A model generated the notes under the pieces. It did no database searches and had not been told where the DNA came from. It was given only the letters and a program-made list of their open reading frames with translations. Positions 26,557-33,532 of a stretch of 64,000 bases of DNA are shown here, in pieces. Origin of the DNA: Streptomyces sp. NBC_01283 (GTDB taxonomy: Bacteria > Actinomycetota > Actinomycetes > Streptomycetales > Streptomycetaceae); NCBI RefSeq assembly GCF_041435335.1, contig NZ_CP108430.1, positions 5,803,001 to 5,867,000 of the forward strand, given 5' to 3'. Position 1 is the stretch's first letter. Every line of letters starts with the position of its first letter. Both the position numbers and the translations under genes were made by a program.

Positions 26557-27870
26557 TCACTGTCCCAGAACATCCTTGATCTCCTTCTGCGCGGCTTCCC
26601 AGCCCTCAGCCGGAGACTTGCCCTGTTGCTCCACCTGGAGCACACCGATGTCCGTGATGGACTGGCCGATCTGGGCGTCCTTGAGGCCGTAGATGGCCGA
26701 CGGGGTGTTCTTCGCGATGTCGGCGTAGATCTCCGTGATGGGCGCGTCGTTGAAGTACGCCTTGGTCGCGGGCGACGGCTTCAGCGTGTCGTACGCCGAC
26801 GGGGTGGACGGGAAGCTGGCCTGCTTGGCGAAGACCTTCGCGAGCTGCTCGGGCTGCGTCAGCCAGACGGCGAGCTCGGTCGCCTCCTTCTTGTGCTTGC
26901 CCGCGCTCGGCACGCCGAGGAACGTTCCGCCCCAGTTGCCGTCGGTGGGCGCCTTGGCCATGTCCCACTGGCCCTTGCCCTCCGGGCCCGTCTTCTCCTG
27001 GATGTAACCGGCCATCCACGCGGGGCACGCCACGGTGGCGAACTTGGCGTTGGCGAAGCCCTGGTCCCAGGTCGGGTCGAACTGCTTGAGCTTGGAGGAC
27101 ATGTCGCCCTGCGCGACCTTCATCGCCGCGTCCCAGGCGTCCTTGCGGCCCTGGCTGTCCTCGTAGATCTCCTTGCCGCCCTTGTCGTAGTACCGCTCTT
27201 TCGCACCGGCGAAGACGGCGTTGTAGACACTGGAGGCGGAGTCGACGAACTTGGTGCCGTCGGGCGCCTTCTTCATGTACTTCTTGCCGACGTCGACGTA
27301 CTTGTCCCAGTCGCCGGCCCACTCCTTGGCGAGCTCCTCGCGGTCGGTGGGCAGACCGGCCTTCTTGAAGAGGTCCTTGCGGTAACAGAGTGCCGTCGGG
27401 CCGATGTCGACGCCGAGGCCGACCGTCTTGCCGTCGTCGGTCGTGGCCTGCTTCCACTTCCAGTCGAGATACGTGGACTTGTCCACGCCCTTGGCCTTGC
27501 TCAGGTCCTCGAACTTGGCGGCCTGGGTCTGCACGACCTCGGTGATGTTGCTGACCTCTATGGCCGCGACGTCATTGACACCGGCGCCGGACTGGAGCTG
27601 GGTGAGCAGCTTCGGGTAATAGGCGTCGTTGCGCTCGATGACGTTCTCTTTGATCTTGATGTTCGGGTGCGACTTCTCGTACTCGGCGTAGAGACCTGCC
27701 TGCTTCAGGCCCAGCACGCCGAACGTGCCCACGTTGAGCGTGACCTTGCCGTCGCCGCCCTCCGAACCGCTGTCGTCGTCGCTGGAACAACCGGCCAGCA
27801 GGCTCGTGGCCAGCGCGGTCACGGCCGCGAAGGCCACCAGCCGTCCGGACCGGCGGGAACTCGTGCGCAT
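26557..27870 (-). CDS. cebE: cellobiose/cellotriose-binding lipoprotein
   Basis: 437 aa, ATG 27870 behind GGAGG. The signal peptide ends in lipobox LLAGC (cysteine about 27), followed by a SSDDDSGSEGG linker. The remainder is a family 1 solute-binding fold. In Streptomyces CebE binds cellobiose and cellotriose and in plant pathogens is the entry point for cello-oligosaccharide inducers. First gene of cebEFG; a perfect CebR palindrome sits 116-129 bases upstream. Confidence 0.93.
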   Translation of the reverse strand: MRTSSRRSGRLVAFAAVTALATSLLAGCSSDDDSGSEGGDGKVTLNVGTFGVLGLKQAGLYAEYEKSHPNIKIKENVIERNDAYYPKLLTQLQSGAGVNDVAAIEVSNITEVVQTQAAKFEDLSKAKGVDKSTYLDWKWKQATTDDGKTVGLGVDIGPTALCYRKDLFKKAGLPTDREELAKEWAGDWDKYVDVGKKYMKKAPDGTKFVDSASSVYNAVFAGAKERYYDKGGKEIYEDSQGRKDAWDAAMKVAQGDMSSKLKQFDPTWDQGFANAKFATVACPAWMAGYIQEKTGPEGKGQWDMAKAPTDGNWGGTFLGVPSAGKHKKEATELAVWLTQPEQLAKVFAKQASFPSTPSAYDTLKPSPATKAYFNDAPITEIYADIAKNTPSAIYGLKDAQIGQSITDIGVLQVEQQGKSPAEGWEAAQKEIKDVLGQ

Positions 27871-27985
27871 TGCGTCCTCCTGTTGCCTGACGTGCCGACC
27901 CCCCGGCCAACTGCACTTCTTGCCCCGTTGCTTGACGCTTCGGCTCGGGCGGGGAACGTGCGGGATGTGTACGTGTCAGGTAGTG

Positions 27986-27999
27986 TGGGAGCGCTCCCA
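27986..27999. promoter_or_regulatory. CebR operator in the cebE-cebR gap
   Basis: Perfect palindrome TGGGAGCGCTCCCA, extended by one more pair (G/C) on each side. It equals the known CebR binding consensus. The 313-base gap (27871-28183) between the divergent genes also contains a second palindrome GACATA-GAGA-TATGTC at 28051-28066 and a 10-base tandem TACATTCCTC at about 28135. Confidence 0.95.
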
Positions 28000-28183
28000 C
28001 AGGTGATGAGTTGAAGAGTCGTGGCTGGGAGCGGGGGTGTCAAGAGACCGGACATAGAGATATGTCTTCAGTTATCGGGCTGTTACGAGGACGCTCGTGC
28101 GTTCGGCCCATCCGCCCGGTGAAGATCAGGCTGTTACATTCCTCTACATTCCTCGCCGGGGGAAGTGCGACGGGAGGCGGACA

Positions 28184-29239
28184 ATGGCAGCTCACGGTGC
28201 GCGTGGCCGCAGCGGCGGTCGACCGACCCTGGAGGAGGTCGCCGCGCGGGCGGGAGTGGGCCGCGGGACGGTCTCCCGGGTGATCAACGGCTCACCGCGG
28301 GTGAGCGAGACGACCAGGACGGCCGTCGAGGCCGCCGTGGCGGAGCTCGGTTACGTCCCGAACACGGCGGCCCGTGCCCTCGCCGCCAACCGCACGGACG
28401 CCATCGCCCTGGTCGTGCCCGAGCCCGAGACCCGCTTCTTCGCCGAGCCGTACTTCTCCGACGTCCTGCGCGGGGTCGGGGCGGAGCTCAGCGAGACGGA
28501 GATGCAGCTCCTGCTGATCTTCGCCGGGAACGACCGCAGGCGTCAGCGCCTTGCCCAGTACCTCGCGGCCCACCGCGTCGACGGCGTCCTCCTCGTCTCG
28601 GTGCACGCCGACGACCCGCTGCCGGACCTGCTCTCCCAGCTGGAGATCCCCGCGGTGATCAGCGGCCGCCGCTCGGCCGACGAGGCGCTGCCCTCGGTCG
28701 ACTCCGACAACTTCGCGGGGGCCCACTCGGCGGTGGAGCACCTCCTGGCACGCGGCCGTACGCGTATAGCCACCATCACCGGCCGCCTGGACGTCTACGG
28801 CGCCCAGCGCCGCCTGGACGGCTACCGCGCGGCGCTCTCGGACGCGGGCCACGCGGTGGACGAGGGGCTCATCGCGCCGGGCGACTTCACGGAGGAGGGC
28901 GGGCACCGGGCGATGACGGAGCTGCTCGCGGCCTGCCCCGGGGTGGACGCGGTGTTCGCGGGTTCCGACGTGATGGCCGCGGGTGCCCGGCAGGCCCTGC
29001 GCGAGGCCGGCCGCCGGATACCCGACGACGTGGCGCTCGTCGGCTTCGACGACTCGGCGATCGCCCGCCACATGGACCCGCCCCTGACGAGCGTGCGGCA
29101 GCCGATCGAGGAGATGGGCCGGGCGATGATCGACCTGCTGCTCGCCGAGATCGCGGACGACCGCCCGGCCTCGGCCCGCCGCCTGGAGCACCGCCAACTG
29201 GTTCTGCCCACGGAACTGGTGGAGCGGGCGTCGTCCTGA
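28184..29239 (+). CDS. cebR: LacI-family cellobiose repressor
   Basis: 351 aa, ATG 28184 behind GGGAGG. The HTH (about 15-65) reads TLEEVAARAGVGRGTVSRVINGSPRVSE in two blocks, with hinge AARALAANRT. The effector domain is a periplasmic-binding-like fold (ALVVPEPETRFF, VFAGSDVMAAGA, VALVGFDDS). CebR represses cebEFG-bglC and is released by cellobiose or related sugars. Gene position, divergent from cebE over a perfect CebR box, supports the name strongly. Confidence 0.95.
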   Translation: MAAHGARGRSGGRPTLEEVAARAGVGRGTVSRVINGSPRVSETTRTAVEAAVAELGYVPNTAARALAANRTDAIALVVPEPETRFFAEPYFSDVLRGVGAELSETEMQLLLIFAGNDRRRQRLAQYLAAHRVDGVLLVSVHADDPLPDLLSQLEIPAVISGRRSADEALPSVDSDNFAGAHSAVEHLLARGRTRIATITGRLDVYGAQRRLDGYRAALSDAGHAVDEGLIAPGDFTEEGGHRAMTELLAACPGVDAVFAGSDVMAAGARQALREAGRRIPDDVALVGFDDSAIARHMDPPLTSVRQPIEEMGRAMIDLLLAEIADDRPASARRLEHRQLVLPTELVERASS

Positions 29240-29427
29240 GGACCCGGCGGAACGAAGGGCGGGCCGCCGACGCGGGAGGCGACCGGCGGCCCGGGCACCC
29301 CGGCATCCTGTGCCGACACAGACCACACGAAGCGCCACCCGCACTGTGCACCGGCCCCGCACGGGCGGGAAGCGTGTGCGCGAGGCGGCCAGGGGGACGG
29401 CTTCCGCACCCCGTGTGAACAACACGA

Positions 29428-29463
29428 AGAAGGCCCGGTCCGCTTTCGCGGACCGGGCCTTCT
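29428..29463. terminator. bidirectional terminator between cebR and tRNA-His
   Basis: AGAAGGCCCGGTCCGC, loop TTTC, GCGGACCGGGCCTTCT: a 16-bp perfect stem. It can end both the rightward cebR transcript and the leftward tRNA-His. The 29240-29427 stretch before it shows no gene. Confidence 0.9.
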
Positions 29464-29468
29464 GTCAG

Positions 29469-29542
29469 GGTGAGTGACGGGACTTGAACCCGCGGCCACC
29501 TGGACCACAACCAGGTGCTCTACCAACTGAGCTACACCCACC
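29469..29542 (-). tRNA. tRNA-His (anticodon GTG)
   Basis: Minus-strand cloverleaf with acceptor GTGGGTG/CACTCAC, D arm TAGCTCAGTTGGTAGAGC, anticodon stem CCTGG/CCAGG with loop TTGTGGT (anticodon GTG), T arm GGGTTCAAGTCCC. The extra G at -1 (base 29542) opposite discriminator C is the histidine identity mark. Confidence 0.97.
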
Positions 29543-29653
29543 ATGTCCGGTCGTTTTTCTTTCTTCCGACCGGCCGAGAAAAAGTGTACAGGGTCCGAAG
29601 GGGTGCTCGCGCACGCGTTATTCGGACCCCGTACGAGGGGCGTTCCGCGGAGG

Positions 29654-30256
29654 CTATTCCGCGGGGAGCACGTACTTGGCCGCGATCGTCTTCGCGGTGT
29701 CCGAGTCCGGTCCTGGCTGCGGCACGAAGACCGCCTCCCGGTAGTAGCGCAGCTCCGCGATGGATTCGCGGATGTCCGCCAGCGCCCGGTGGTTGCCGTT
29801 CTTGTCCGGGCTGTTGAAGTACGCCCGGGGGTACCACCGCCGGGCCAGTTCCTTGATCGAGGAGACGTCGACGATGCGGTAGTGGAGGAACTCCTCCAGC
29901 GTCCCCATGTCACGGAGCAGGAAGCCGCGGTCGGTGCCGACCGAGTTCCCGCACAGCGGAGCCTTGCGCGGCTCCTTGACGTGCTCACGTACGTACGCCA
30001 GGACCTGCTCCTCGGCGTCGGCCAGCGTGGTTCCGCCGGCCAGCTCGTCGAGGAGCCCCGAGGCGGTGTGCATTTTGCGCACCACCTCGGGCATGGTCTC
30101 CAGCGCCGCGTCCGGCGGGCGGATCACGATGTCCACACCTTCGCCGAGCACGTTCAGTTCCGAGTCGGTGACCAGTGCGGCCACCTCGATAAGTGCGTCA
30201 TCCGTCAGCGAGAGCCCGGTCATCTCGCAGTCGATCCACACCATGCGATCGTTCAT
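29654..30256 (-). CDS. orn: oligoribonuclease
   Basis: 200 aa. DEDDh exonuclease: WIDCEMTGL (first D and E), a middle aspartate region, and [11 protein letters not shown] with the catalytic histidine and last aspartate. It degrades short RNAs and pGpG, the product of c-di-GMP breakdown, which links it to the GGDEF/EAL gene in this window by pathway. Starts 10 bases after the adpA stop, so it can be read from the adpA transcript as well as from its own promoter. adpA-orn linkage is conserved in Streptomyces, and loss of orn there affects growth and development. Confidence 0.95.
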   Translation of the reverse strand: MNDRMVWIDCEMTGLSLTDDALIEVAALVTDSELNVLGEGVDIVIRPPDAALETMPEVVRKMHTASGLLDELAGGTTLADAEEQVLAYVREHVKEPRKAPLCGNSVGTDRGFLLRDMGTLEEFLHYRIVDVSSIKELARRWYPRAYFNSPDKNGNHRALADIRESIAELRYYREAVFVPQPGPDSDTAKTIAAKYVLPAE

Positions 30257-30266
30257 GCGTCTTACC

Positions 30267-31502
30267 CTACGGCGCACTCCTCTGGCCGGGCAGAGGCGGA
30301 CGCCCTGGCGCGTACAGATCCGAACTCGGCTTTCCCGGATCCGTGGACAGCGACGCCGAGGGACCAAGGGCGCTCGCGGCCGCCGTACGCCGTGTCTGCG
30401 ACGGGACGGGTCCGCCCTCCGCGTTCACCATCGCCGTGGTGGCCACGGACGCCGCGGATTCCAGCAGCGCCCGTTCACCTCCTTGCGGCCTGCGGGCGCG
30501 GTAAGCGGCCCGGTAGGCGGCGGGCGACGAGCCCAGCTGGCGCCGGAAGTGGCCGCGCAGGGCCACGGGCGAACGGAAGCCGCAGCGGCCCGCGACCTCG
30601 TCGACGGAGTAGTCGGAGGTCTCGAGCAGCCGCTGTGCCTGCAGCACGCGCTGAGTGATCAGCCACTGCAGGGGAGCGCTCCCGGTGAGCGAGCGGAACC
30701 TGCGGTCGAAGGTCCGCCTGCTCATGTATGCGCGCGCGGCCAGCGTCTCCACGTCGAACTGCTCGTGGAGATGCTCCAGGGCCCAGGCGACGACCTCGGC
30801 GAGCGGGTCGGCGCCGATCTCCTCTGGTAAAGACCTGTCGAGATAGCGCTCCTGACCGCCGGCCCGGCGCGGAGGCACGACGAGCCTGCGCGCGAGCGCG
30901 CCCGCCGCTTCGTTGCCATGATCCGTGCGCACGATGTGCAGGCACAGATCAATTCCGGCCGCGGTCCCCGCGCTGGTGAGCACGTCCCCGTCGTCGACGA
31001 AGAGCTCACGCGGGTCCACATGGACGGACGGATACCGCTTGGCCAGCGTCGGTGCGTACATCCAGTGCGTGGTCGCCGGGCGGCCGTCGAGCAGACCGGC
31101 CGCGGCGAGCACGAACGCTCCGGTGCACAGCCCCACGATGCGGGCGCCCTCCTCGTGCGCGCGGCGCAGAGCGTCGAGCGCCTCCGGCGGCGGCGGTGAG
31201 GTGATCGACCGCCAGGCCGGCACCACGACGGTGCCCGCACGCCCTATGGCCTCCAGGCCATGTGGCGCGGTGAGTTCGAGCCCCCCGGTCGTACGCAGTG
31301 GTCCCTCTTCACCGGCGCAGACCAGCAGCCGGTAGCGGGGGACCCCGGCGTCCTGCCGGTCGATCCCGAACACGGAGAGCGGTATGGAACTCTCGAAGAT
31401 GGGGCCACCGCTGAACAGCAGCACCGCGACAATCTCCCTGCGGCGGCGTCCGGACAGCTTCCGCGACGCGGCTTCTTGCACGGCAGTGGAGTCGTGGCTC
31501 AT
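30267..31502 (-). CDS. adpA: AraC-family developmental master regulator AdpA
   Basis: 411 aa, ATG 31502 about 10 bases behind a GAGGGGGG tract. The N-terminal domain (about 20-190) is DJ-1/PfpI-like and mediates dimerisation ([30 protein letters not shown] segments). The C-terminal part (about 225-330) is an AraC/XylS double HTH ([17 protein letters not shown], then [22 protein letters not shown] in two blocks). The last 80 residues are low complexity. A TTA leucine codon (residue 225) lies between the domains, as in other adpA genes, placing it under bldA. The leader is unusual; see the upstream frame. AdpA activates hundreds of development and secretion genes. Confidence 0.97.
   Translation of the reverse strand: MSHDSTAVQEAASRKLSGRRRREIVAVLLFSGGPIFESSIPLSVFGIDRQDAGVPRYRLLVCAGEEGPLRTTGGLELTAPHGLEAIGRAGTVVVPAWRSITSPPPPEALDALRRAHEEGARIVGLCTGAFVLAAAGLLDGRPATTHWMYAPTLAKRYPSVHVDPRELFVDDGDVLTSAGTAAGIDLCLHIVRTDHGNEAAGALARRLVVPPRRAGGQERYLDRSLPEEIGADPLAEVVAWALEHLHEQFDVETLAARAYMSRRTFDRRFRSLTGSAPLQWLITQRVLQAQRLLETSDYSVDEVAGRCGFRSPVALRGHFRRQLGSSPAAYRAAYRARRPQGGERALLESAASVATTAMVNAEGGPVPSQTRRTAAASALGPSASLSTDPGKPSSDLYAPGRPPLPGQRSAP
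30828..30830 (-). promoter_or_regulatory. TTA codon 225 of adpA (bldA target)
   Basis: The minus strand reads GAC AGG TCT TTA CCA GAG GAG (D-R-S-L-P-E-E) in the adpA frame. The position between dimerisation and DNA-binding domains is the conserved one through which bldA tRNA controls AdpA level. Confidence 0.97.
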
Positions 31503-31687
31503 GGTGCTAAGCCCCCCTCGGTCGTCGCGGCTCCCCGTTCTTGGCTTGCTCTGGTTTCTCTGCGTGTTCCGCGTTCTCGGCGTTCTCGGCTTCTGTGTTC
31601 TCGGCGCTCTTGGCGTTCCTGTCGGACCTGTCGCTCCTGCACGTTTCCCCTCGGTCCTCCACCAGTCCCCCGCCGTAATACAGTCAT
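31499..31687 (-). other. possible leader ORF of adpA (62 aa) with two TTA codons
   Basis: An ATG at 31687 opens a frame of 62 codons whose TGA overlaps the adpA ATG (ATGA). Codon 4 and codon 60 are TTA (31676-31678 and 31508-31510). The product would be Arg/Glu-rich (RQERQERREHRSRERRERG) and is encoded by the repeated leader sequence. Against it: no clear ribosome binding site before 31687 and codon use with many A-ending codons, unlike true genes here. I list it as a candidate regulatory element, not as an established gene. Confidence 0.3.
31538..31620 (-). repeat. imperfect short repeats in adpA leader
   Basis: On the mRNA strand the unit GAGAACGCC / GAGAACGC and variants recur at least four times (for example GCCGAGAACGCCGAGAACGC near 31575-31595) within about 80 bases upstream of adpA. 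The rest of the 31503-31967 gap contains no gene I can support; a TGGCGTGAAG at about 31760 is 9 of 10 to the AdpA site consensus TGGCSNGWWY. Confidence 0.6.
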
Positions 31688-31967
31688 GATCGAATCTACT
31701 GCGTCCCGTGCTGCCGGGGTTACCAGTTAAGGACCCGGCACTATGTCGACATGGCAACTTGGCGTGAAGCAGTCGATCACGAAGCGTTGCACTCACGGGC
31801 GTTGCTGGGAAGTGCGCCTCAGCTCCGTGGCCGGTCCCCGTAGGGTTCAGGCGCCTTCCGCATGCCTTTCAGCCCTGGTGGGAGCGGGGTTTGGTACCCC
31901 TTCGGCCAAGGAAGGCATGGCCATAGGAAGTTGGCTGAAAAGTTACGGGTGAGTGCGCGCTAATCGG

Positions 31968-32399
31968 TCAGTCCACCGGCGTAGACCCACCAGCATGCCG
32001 ACCGCCCCTGTGCGCCCCCGCGGCCGTCCGCCCGTGCCGCCCGCGGGGCTCGTGACCCTGCTCCTCGACCAGCCGCGCGGCGCCCCGCTCGGACTGCCGC
32101 AGGAGCAGCCGGCAGACCCCCGTCACGGCCACGAGTCCGAGGGCGGAACCCGCGGCTCCCGCCAGCGAGGTCCCGTACCCCACGAGGACGACGGGAACCA
32201 GGACGCAGCTGAACGCGGCCCAGCGGACGACATCACTCGCGGAGTCCTGCGCCGGGGTGGGTGGCGTCTTCTGGGCGCGTGGCACCGGGGCCCCGCCGCG
32301 CGGGCGCTCGCGCGCCCCCTCCGGCGGGCGTCGGCGGCTCTGTGCCGTCACGCGTGAGGACGTCGTGACGTGTGAGGACACGGGCGGCGGTCCAGGCAC
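31968..32399 (-). CDS. small membrane protein
   Basis: Up to 143 aa with a GTG start at 32399; later starts are possible. The middle has two adjacent hydrophobic segments (VVRWAAFSCVLVPVVLVGYG and LAGAAGSALGLVAVTGVCRLL), flanked by Arg/Pro-rich hydrophilic tails. No domain is recognised. It lies upstream of adpA on the same strand, 465 bases away, so it is probably a separate transcript. A comparable small membrane protein gene is found next to adpA in S. coelicolor, from memory. Confidence 0.55.
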   Translation of the reverse strand: MPGPPPVSSHVTTSSRVTAQSRRRPPEGARERPRGGAPVPRAQKTPPTPAQDSASDVVRWAAFSCVLVPVVLVGYGTSLAGAAGSALGLVAVTGVCRLLLRQSERGAARLVEEQGHEPRGRHGRTAAGAHRGGRHAGGSTPVD

Positions 32400-32724
32400 G
32401 GCGGGCTCCCTGTGGCAGTGGGGTACCGAAGTTCAACGCGCGGTCACGCGGCCGGTCACTGGCGCTGAGCGGGGGCCACGCGGGTGGGTGCCCAAACCGC
32501 CTGTACAGGGCAGCAACCATTGCCATACGGGCGCCGCTCATGCATGCTCCGGTGAACGCCGTGAGGCTCCCGCAGGGCCGTCAGCAAGCTCTGGGCAGGA
32601 GAGGAGTGTCGCCGTACCCTTGGGGGTATGGGGTTGGGAAGATGATTCCCGGACACAGCTCCGGTGGTCGTTCCTCCTCGTCCCTGCCCGATCTCCCACA
32701 GAGGACTCCTTCGCCGAGACACCC
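32400..32724. other. intergenic region upstream of universal stress gene
   Basis: About 325 bases between the divergent membrane-protein and stress-protein genes. The only clear signal is the TACCC/GGGTA palindrome at 32615-32628. Nothing else was recognised. Confidence 0.5.
32615..32628. promoter_or_regulatory. CsoR-type palindrome upstream of universal stress gene
   Basis: TACCC-TTGG-GGGTA, perfect 5-bp arms with a 4-base spacer, followed by TGGG. It closely resembles CsoR copper-repressor operators such as TACCCTACGGGGGTATGG in Bacillus. It lies about 97-110 bases before the ATG of the stress-protein gene, a usual place for a promoter operator. Confidence 0.5.
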
Positions 32725-33249
32725 ATGGCCGGTCACGAATTCTCCGAACCAGCGGACCGCAAGCGGCAGGTCGCCGATCCCACGGCGACCCCCCAGGCGG
32801 CGGAACAACCACGTCACTCCTGCGACCCGGCCTTCCGGCACGGGGTCGTCGTCGGTTTCGACGGCTCGACCTCCAGTGAGCGCGCGCTCTCGTACGCGAT
32901 CGGGATGGCCCACCGCTCCGGCTCCGGCCTGATCATCGTGCACGTCGCCAACCGGCTCCCCACCACGGTGTGGGCGGGCTGTGAGCCGCCGGTCTTCGTC
33001 GACGTGCCGGATCACCGCACGGAAGTGCTCGGTCTGGAGCTGGCCTGCGCGGACTACCTGGCCGAAGTGCCGTGGATCCTGGTCGAGCGCGGCGGCGACA
33101 TCTGCCATGAGCTCGAAGAGGTCGGCCGGGAGTACTCGGCGGACGCGATCGTCGTCGGATCGACGCACGGGATCGTGGGGCGCATCTTCGGCTCGGTCGC
33201 GGGCCGGCTCGCGCGCCGTGCGCAACGACCCGTCGTGGTCATTCCATAA
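32725..33249 (+). CDS. universal stress protein (UspA domain)
   Basis: 174 aa, start taken at ATG 32725; the ribosome binding site is weak. Single Usp domain from about residue 38: VVVGFDGSTSSERAL at the start and the ATP-binding signature GSTHGIVGRIFGSVAGRLARRA (G-2x-G-9x-G, split here for length) near the end, ending PVVVIP. It therefore probably binds ATP. The N-terminal 35 residues are hydrophilic. A CsoR-like palindrome upstream suggests metal or related stress control. It converges on glmS with a shared terminator. Confidence 0.87.
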   Translation: MAGHEFSEPADRKRQVADPTATPQAAEQPRHSCDPAFRHGVVVGFDGSTSSERALSYAIGMAHRSGSGLIIVHVANRLPTTVWAGCEPPVFVDVPDHRTEVLGLELACADYLAEVPWILVERGGDICHELEEVGREYSADAIVVGSTHGIVGRIFGSVAGRLARRAQRPVVVIP

Positions 33250-33468
33250 CGCCCCTTCAACGCCTCTTGGCCTCGGGTTCCCAGGTGGGACAAGGGCGGC
33301 GGGGCATCGACTTCCTTCGCATGTAGATAAATCTACTCGCGCGTAGAGGTGGGTTGTGCCCTTGTGAAGGGTACGTACAGGTGGCACGACCCCCTGCCGA
33401 CCGGGGAGTGACGGCCACGGGCTGAGGCAGGCGCGGGTCGGGGGAATGGGCGCCCCCGCCCCTTGAAG

Positions 33469-33510
33469 AACGACCCCTCGCACGCTTGGTGGCACGCGCG
33501 AGGGGTCGTT
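33469..33510. terminator. bidirectional terminator between usp and glmS
   Basis: AACGACCCCTCGC and GCGAGGGGTCGTT form a perfect 13-bp stem around a 16-base loop that can pair further. It separates convergent genes. The 33250-33468 stretch before it has no gene; it contains a GTAGAT-AA-ATCTAC palindrome at 33323-33336. Confidence 0.88.
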
Positions 33511-33532
33511 CATTTTCCGGCGGCTTCCGGGA

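Noticed and set aside
29469..29542. tRNA-His as integration site
   Set aside because: No integrase, no duplicated tRNA end, and adjoining genes (cebR, orn, adpA) are core.
31700..31720. BldD box near the adpA promoter (around GTTACCAGTTAAGG)
   Set aside because: Only half of the consensus is matched; the central C and right arm do not fit, so I did not list it.
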